Under the pieces are notes generated by a model. The model saw only the letters and a list, made by a program, of their open reading frames with translations, searched no databases and was not told the origin of the DNA. A DNA stretch of 64,000 nucleotides from Rhizophagus irregularis (lineage: Eukaryota > Glomeromycota > Glomeromycetes > Glomerales > Glomeraceae): NCBI RefSeq assembly GCF_026210795.1, contig NC_089444.1, positions 3,586,501-3,650,500 on the forward strand, given 5' to 3'. The position numbers and the translations under genes were made by a program. Below are positions 60,520 through 64,000 of this stretch, piece after piece (position 1 is the stretch's first letter; the number at the start of each line of letters is the position of its first letter).

Positions 60520-62500
60520 TATTGTCTAAACAAATTTTTTTTTTTATAAAAAAAATTTTATTACAAGCTATATAAATGATCATCGAAAATATCGCATGTG
60601 ACTGATAAATAATACTTTTCTAGTTATCTATGGTTAGGCCGTTTCAAATTTGTACACTTTACGTAGATCTAACGTATATAGAATTTAAATTTTAAGTTAG
60701 TCTTTATTCACAGGACAATCTTCAATATTTCATGTGATAGTTGTGATACGGTATAAAATGATTTATTTTTATAAATATTTCGCGAAAATTTTTTTTTTCA
60801 GAAAATGGAAATATGGAATTCTTTTAAATTACTTTCTGGACAAAGCACTCTTTTAGGTATAAAATTATTTATGATTACATCATAAGTAACGGTTGTCTAA
60901 TTAATTATTAATAAGTAAAATAATAAATATTAATATATATATATATATATATATATTGATGTTCAGTAGAATGAATATATTTATGAATATTTATACTTTG
61001 TGAAAAAGAATATTATTTTCTTTTTTGAATATTTTGTTTTCTAAATCACGAGTTGATTATATAATCGTACAACTAATATTAAAAAAAAAAGAAATTGTAT
61101 AGTAAATCCAGTTGCCAATAAATATTCAAATATAAATAATATCTTCAGCATTTAACACTTACTACTAAATAATTCTGATTCTTTTATAATTCCAACGTAT
61201 TAAAATTATTTCATATTTCATATTGCAATAAATATTAACGAGGGTGTGCCATCAATTAACTTATGCAAAATATCATAAAAGTTTATCATTAGAAATTTTT
61301 TTTTAAATGGCCCAGTTATGAATCAAACACCGAGTATTTTAGATTAATTCGGACTTCTTAATTTTATTTTCTGATATGTATTAATTTATATTATAAATTA
61401 CATATAAGTTTTTCCCAAAAATTTATCCGCACACGCCTTGAAATAGAAGCTATTAAAATTTCCCGAAAACTTAAAAATTCAATAAACCATACATTATTAG
61501 TCTTCGTGCAATACTACTATAAAAGATTAAAGAAATACACAAGTACCAAAAAAGATGACACCTCGCTTTCTAAATACTAAAGAAAAAATTTTTTCTTATC
61601 GGGAAGTATCTAAAAAAGCCAAAAAAGCTTGAATTATTTATTTATTTATTTATTTTTGAAGAGGAAGGTTGTCATATGAAAAAAAAACAACTATTTGAAG
61701 CGACAAAATTTGAATAGTGTCGGAAATGCGCGCTCCTGAACACGTGACACATCGAATCAGATTATCGTGTTGTACCGATAATATTTTAGAAAAAAACGAA
61801 GGCAAATAGATTCATCAAATTGTGTAACAAATTACCGTACGTAATTGCCTATAGCTGGATTTAGTGAATTCCTAAAAGGAAGAAGCGTTTTAAACATGAA
61901 AGTTAATATTGATATCAACATTCAATATCAATTGAAATAATTAAAATTTCATACGAACAGCAGTTGTTTATATTTGTTTGAAAATTTCTGATCATGATCT
62001 ATGGCATGGTCCGATCGGTCCGCGTTGACTGAAATTACAGCGGGAACTGGTAAAATAGATTGAGTATTATTGGAAATTGTACTGATATTTGTATATTCTC
62101 ATTATTATGAAAATTCTAATAGATAATAGAAACGATAAATTAAACAACAATTATTAAAATATAAAACCAATTAAAATTATTAATTGTTCTCTATTTGTTA
62201 CATTACTTTTTCACAAATTTTGTCATATCTGTTTAGTTTGTCTTTTTTGTGCAGAAAATGGAATTTAATGGCAAATTAGATGGGAATTTGTAATGGATTT
62301 CTTTTTCTTGGTTTTAGCTAAAGGGCTTTGATAGAGTACTATAATTACTTTATGTATGAATGTTTAAGCCATCTGGTCAGCAGAAAGGATCATTTATATG
62401 ATTTAAAGTAGATCGTTCAATAAAAACTGAATTTCCTAAACATATAAGTTATAAAAATGAGTATAAATAAATATAATTATATATGATAATAATTATTAAC
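60520..62500. other. Intergenic upstream region of the kinase gene
   Basis: I see no gene. There is an AT dinucleotide run at about 60932-60957, and low-complexity sequence elsewhere. The kinase promoter is presumably just above 60519. Confidence 0.45.
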
Positions 62501-62519
62501 AATTAAATTTTTAATACAT

Positions 62520-63200
62520 GCCTTGTAAATTATATACATAACCGGATTATTTCCTGGTATGCTCCGCTAGTATTTCCATTGTAAATCAATAAATTTTTGC
62601 TAGAATTTGGTAACTTATTCTTAAAATAAGTAACTAATTTGTTTGCTATATTTTCAATAAATTCGTCATAATTTGGTGATTTTAAGTAATCATTACATAT
62701 TCATGTCTGTATGCACATGTTTACAAAAATCATGTAAAGGTCCATTCAAAATATAATCTAGACATAAAGGGCATTCTCCTTGTAACTATATTTACGATAT
62801 AGTAGTTAGGTCGTATTCCACTAACTTCTTGAATTGATTTTCTGCTAGTTTATCTATCATTGGAGAAAGCTTATTCATCGCTTTCTCAGTGAATTTCACT
62901 GTCTGATCATCATAAAATGAAATAAACACATCAAAATATCATATTAATATAATAATCATTATGGCTGGTTAGTTGGATGATTCAATCATATTCATTAAAC
63001 AAAGCCTTCCTTTATTTACTCTTTTTTGTTGATCTTCTTAATACAAAAGGCATAATTCCATAAAGTTTTGTTTCATCAATATTACCAGCTTCTCTACATA
63101 ATCCCATATCAGAAATACATATATTTATATATTCTATATGCTTAAACAATATATTCTTCATGTAAAAGTCACGATTAGATGTTAAAATAACTGGCAGATT
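62520..63200 (-). pseudogene. Fragments of a kinase-family paralogue
   Basis: At about 63175-63030 the minus strand encodes NRDFYMKNILFKHIEY and ISDMGLCREAGNIDETKLYG, i.e. the catalytic loop and activation segment of the same family, with HRD changed to NRD and HSG lost. Further along, 62960-62520 encodes KFTEKAMNKLSPMIDKLAEN, a CPLCLDYILNGPLHDFC Cys motif and LVTYFKNKLPNSSKNLLIYN in several frames with stops. These are broken remains; the second part may belong to another gene. Confidence 0.45.
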
Positions 63201-63714
63201 TTGCTAAAAATTTTTTTATTTTTTTTTAAAAAAAAAGCAATAGATAAAAATACAATTTAACAAAAAAAGTATTTAAAATTAATTGTTCTTCAATAATGTT
63301 ACAAGTCCAACCTCAAAGTTATTTAGCTCACTATTTTCTGTTAAATTGTCTTATGCCAGTCCTATTCCCAGCTATAAAATTAAAAATAAAAATGAAATTA
63401 TTTCTTTGATTTCTTGAAAGTATTAAATTAAATTATAATATATTAAACAATATAAATATATCTGTTATAATATAAATTTCCCAATTACAAATTGATTTTT
63501 ATTCATGTAAAATGAAACTTACATTTACAATACTCTATTATAATCAATGTTGGACAAAAAATACTAATATATAGAAGATAATTATACTTGTTATAAATAA
63601 TTCATATTATAGTCTAAAAAAAAAAATTTCTTAATACATAAAGTGCAAACATATATTCTTTCAAATAAAGAAAAAAATTATAAGATCATTCATAATATGT
63701 TTCATTCATATCTA

Positions 63715-64000
63715 CTAATCCAAAATTGCACAGTCTAAACATTCAGAATTATTATCATATTTTGGAAGATCTTTTGTAAAAGGATTAAGTAACCGAGATG
63801 TATAAATAGCTTGAGGATGAGTGGTTGTTTGTCTATTTTCCATTAAAGAAGAAAGGTGTAAATTTCTATAATTCTCTGCTTTTTTAATTTCTAAATTATT
63901 AATGGTAATGCAAAAAAGTGAAAGATTTAATTCAATTACATTAGGTCTATTTTCTGGATTTGAATTCCAACATTTTTTCATTAAATCAATATAACCTTCT
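63715..64000 (-). CDS. C-terminal end of a second kinase-like gene (runs off the window)
   Basis: In frame to the window edge: EGYIDLMKKCWNSNPENRPN, then ENYRNLHLSSLMENRQTTTH, ending CLDCAILD at a stop at 63715-63717. Very similar to the end of the kinase at 55599 but with a longer tail. The catalytic centre is outside the window, so its activity cannot be judged. Confidence 0.75.
   Translation of the reverse strand, partial: EGYIDLMKKCWNSNPENRPNVIELNLSLFCITINNLEIKKAENYRNLHLSSLMENRQTTTHPQAIYTSRLLNPFTKDLPKYDNNSECLDCAILD

Overview
This AT-rich eukaryotic window carries short GT-AG introns, a greatly expanded TKL-type kinase family, F-box and SAM-type proteins, and many transposons. The kinase family signature (FEWIPYxQF followed by YSAIWKxGPL) is one I associate with arbuscular mycorrhizal fungi (Glomeromycotina, for example Rhizophagus). 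That assignment comes from family recognition, not from a search.

Layout. 1-747: end of a TA-flanked, Tc1/mariner-like element inserted into a Polinton. 748-8325: right-hand part of a first Polinton/Maverick copy, with several broken genes. 8326-9132: spacer. 9133-21066: a complete second Polinton, 11.9 kb, with 382-bp terminal inverted repeats and a 6-bp AACCGG target duplication. It encodes protein-primed-type DNA polymerase B (two frameshifts), a retroviral-type integrase, a Gag-like protein with a CCHC knuckle, a retropepsin and a zinc finger joined by two identical -1 slippery sites, two F-box-like proteins, a TBP-like two-repeat protein and an acidic protein of unknown function. I found no packaging ATPase, adenovirus-type protease or jelly-roll capsid gene. 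21073-29712: repeats, a fold-back MITE, a decayed SAM-domain gene, a decayed Tc1-type transposase and other relics.

29713-40699: a complete Ty3-type LTR retrotransposon, 11 kb, with 656-bp LTRs, a GTAG duplication and a tRNA-Gly-type primer site. Its content is odd: an extra 5' ORF, a giant Gag with zinc-ribbon repeats, a UGA-CUA stop between Gag and protease, a P-loop thymidylate/nucleotide-kinase-like domain placed before the integrase, and a pseudo-tRNA just before the 3' LTR. 40700-45080: tandem repeats and a degenerate array of intron-like units. 45081-45356: a two-exon gene for a 65-aa secreted peptide. 47556-47719: two palindromes. 49315-52190: a satellite of about 172-bp monomers with a 692-bp higher-order repeat. 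53230-53790: hAT transposase relic.

55599-60519 (minus): one kinase-like gene in which an exon coding a kinase N-lobe module is repeated nine times. Every internal exon is a multiple of three and in the same phase, ahead of a single C-lobe exon. This suits either a long multi-N-lobe protein or alternative exon choice. The window ends in fragments of a second copy of this kinase family.

The strongest candidates for undescribed biology are the Gag-Pro-carrying Polinton, the kinase-carrying LTR retrotransposon and the N-lobe exon array.
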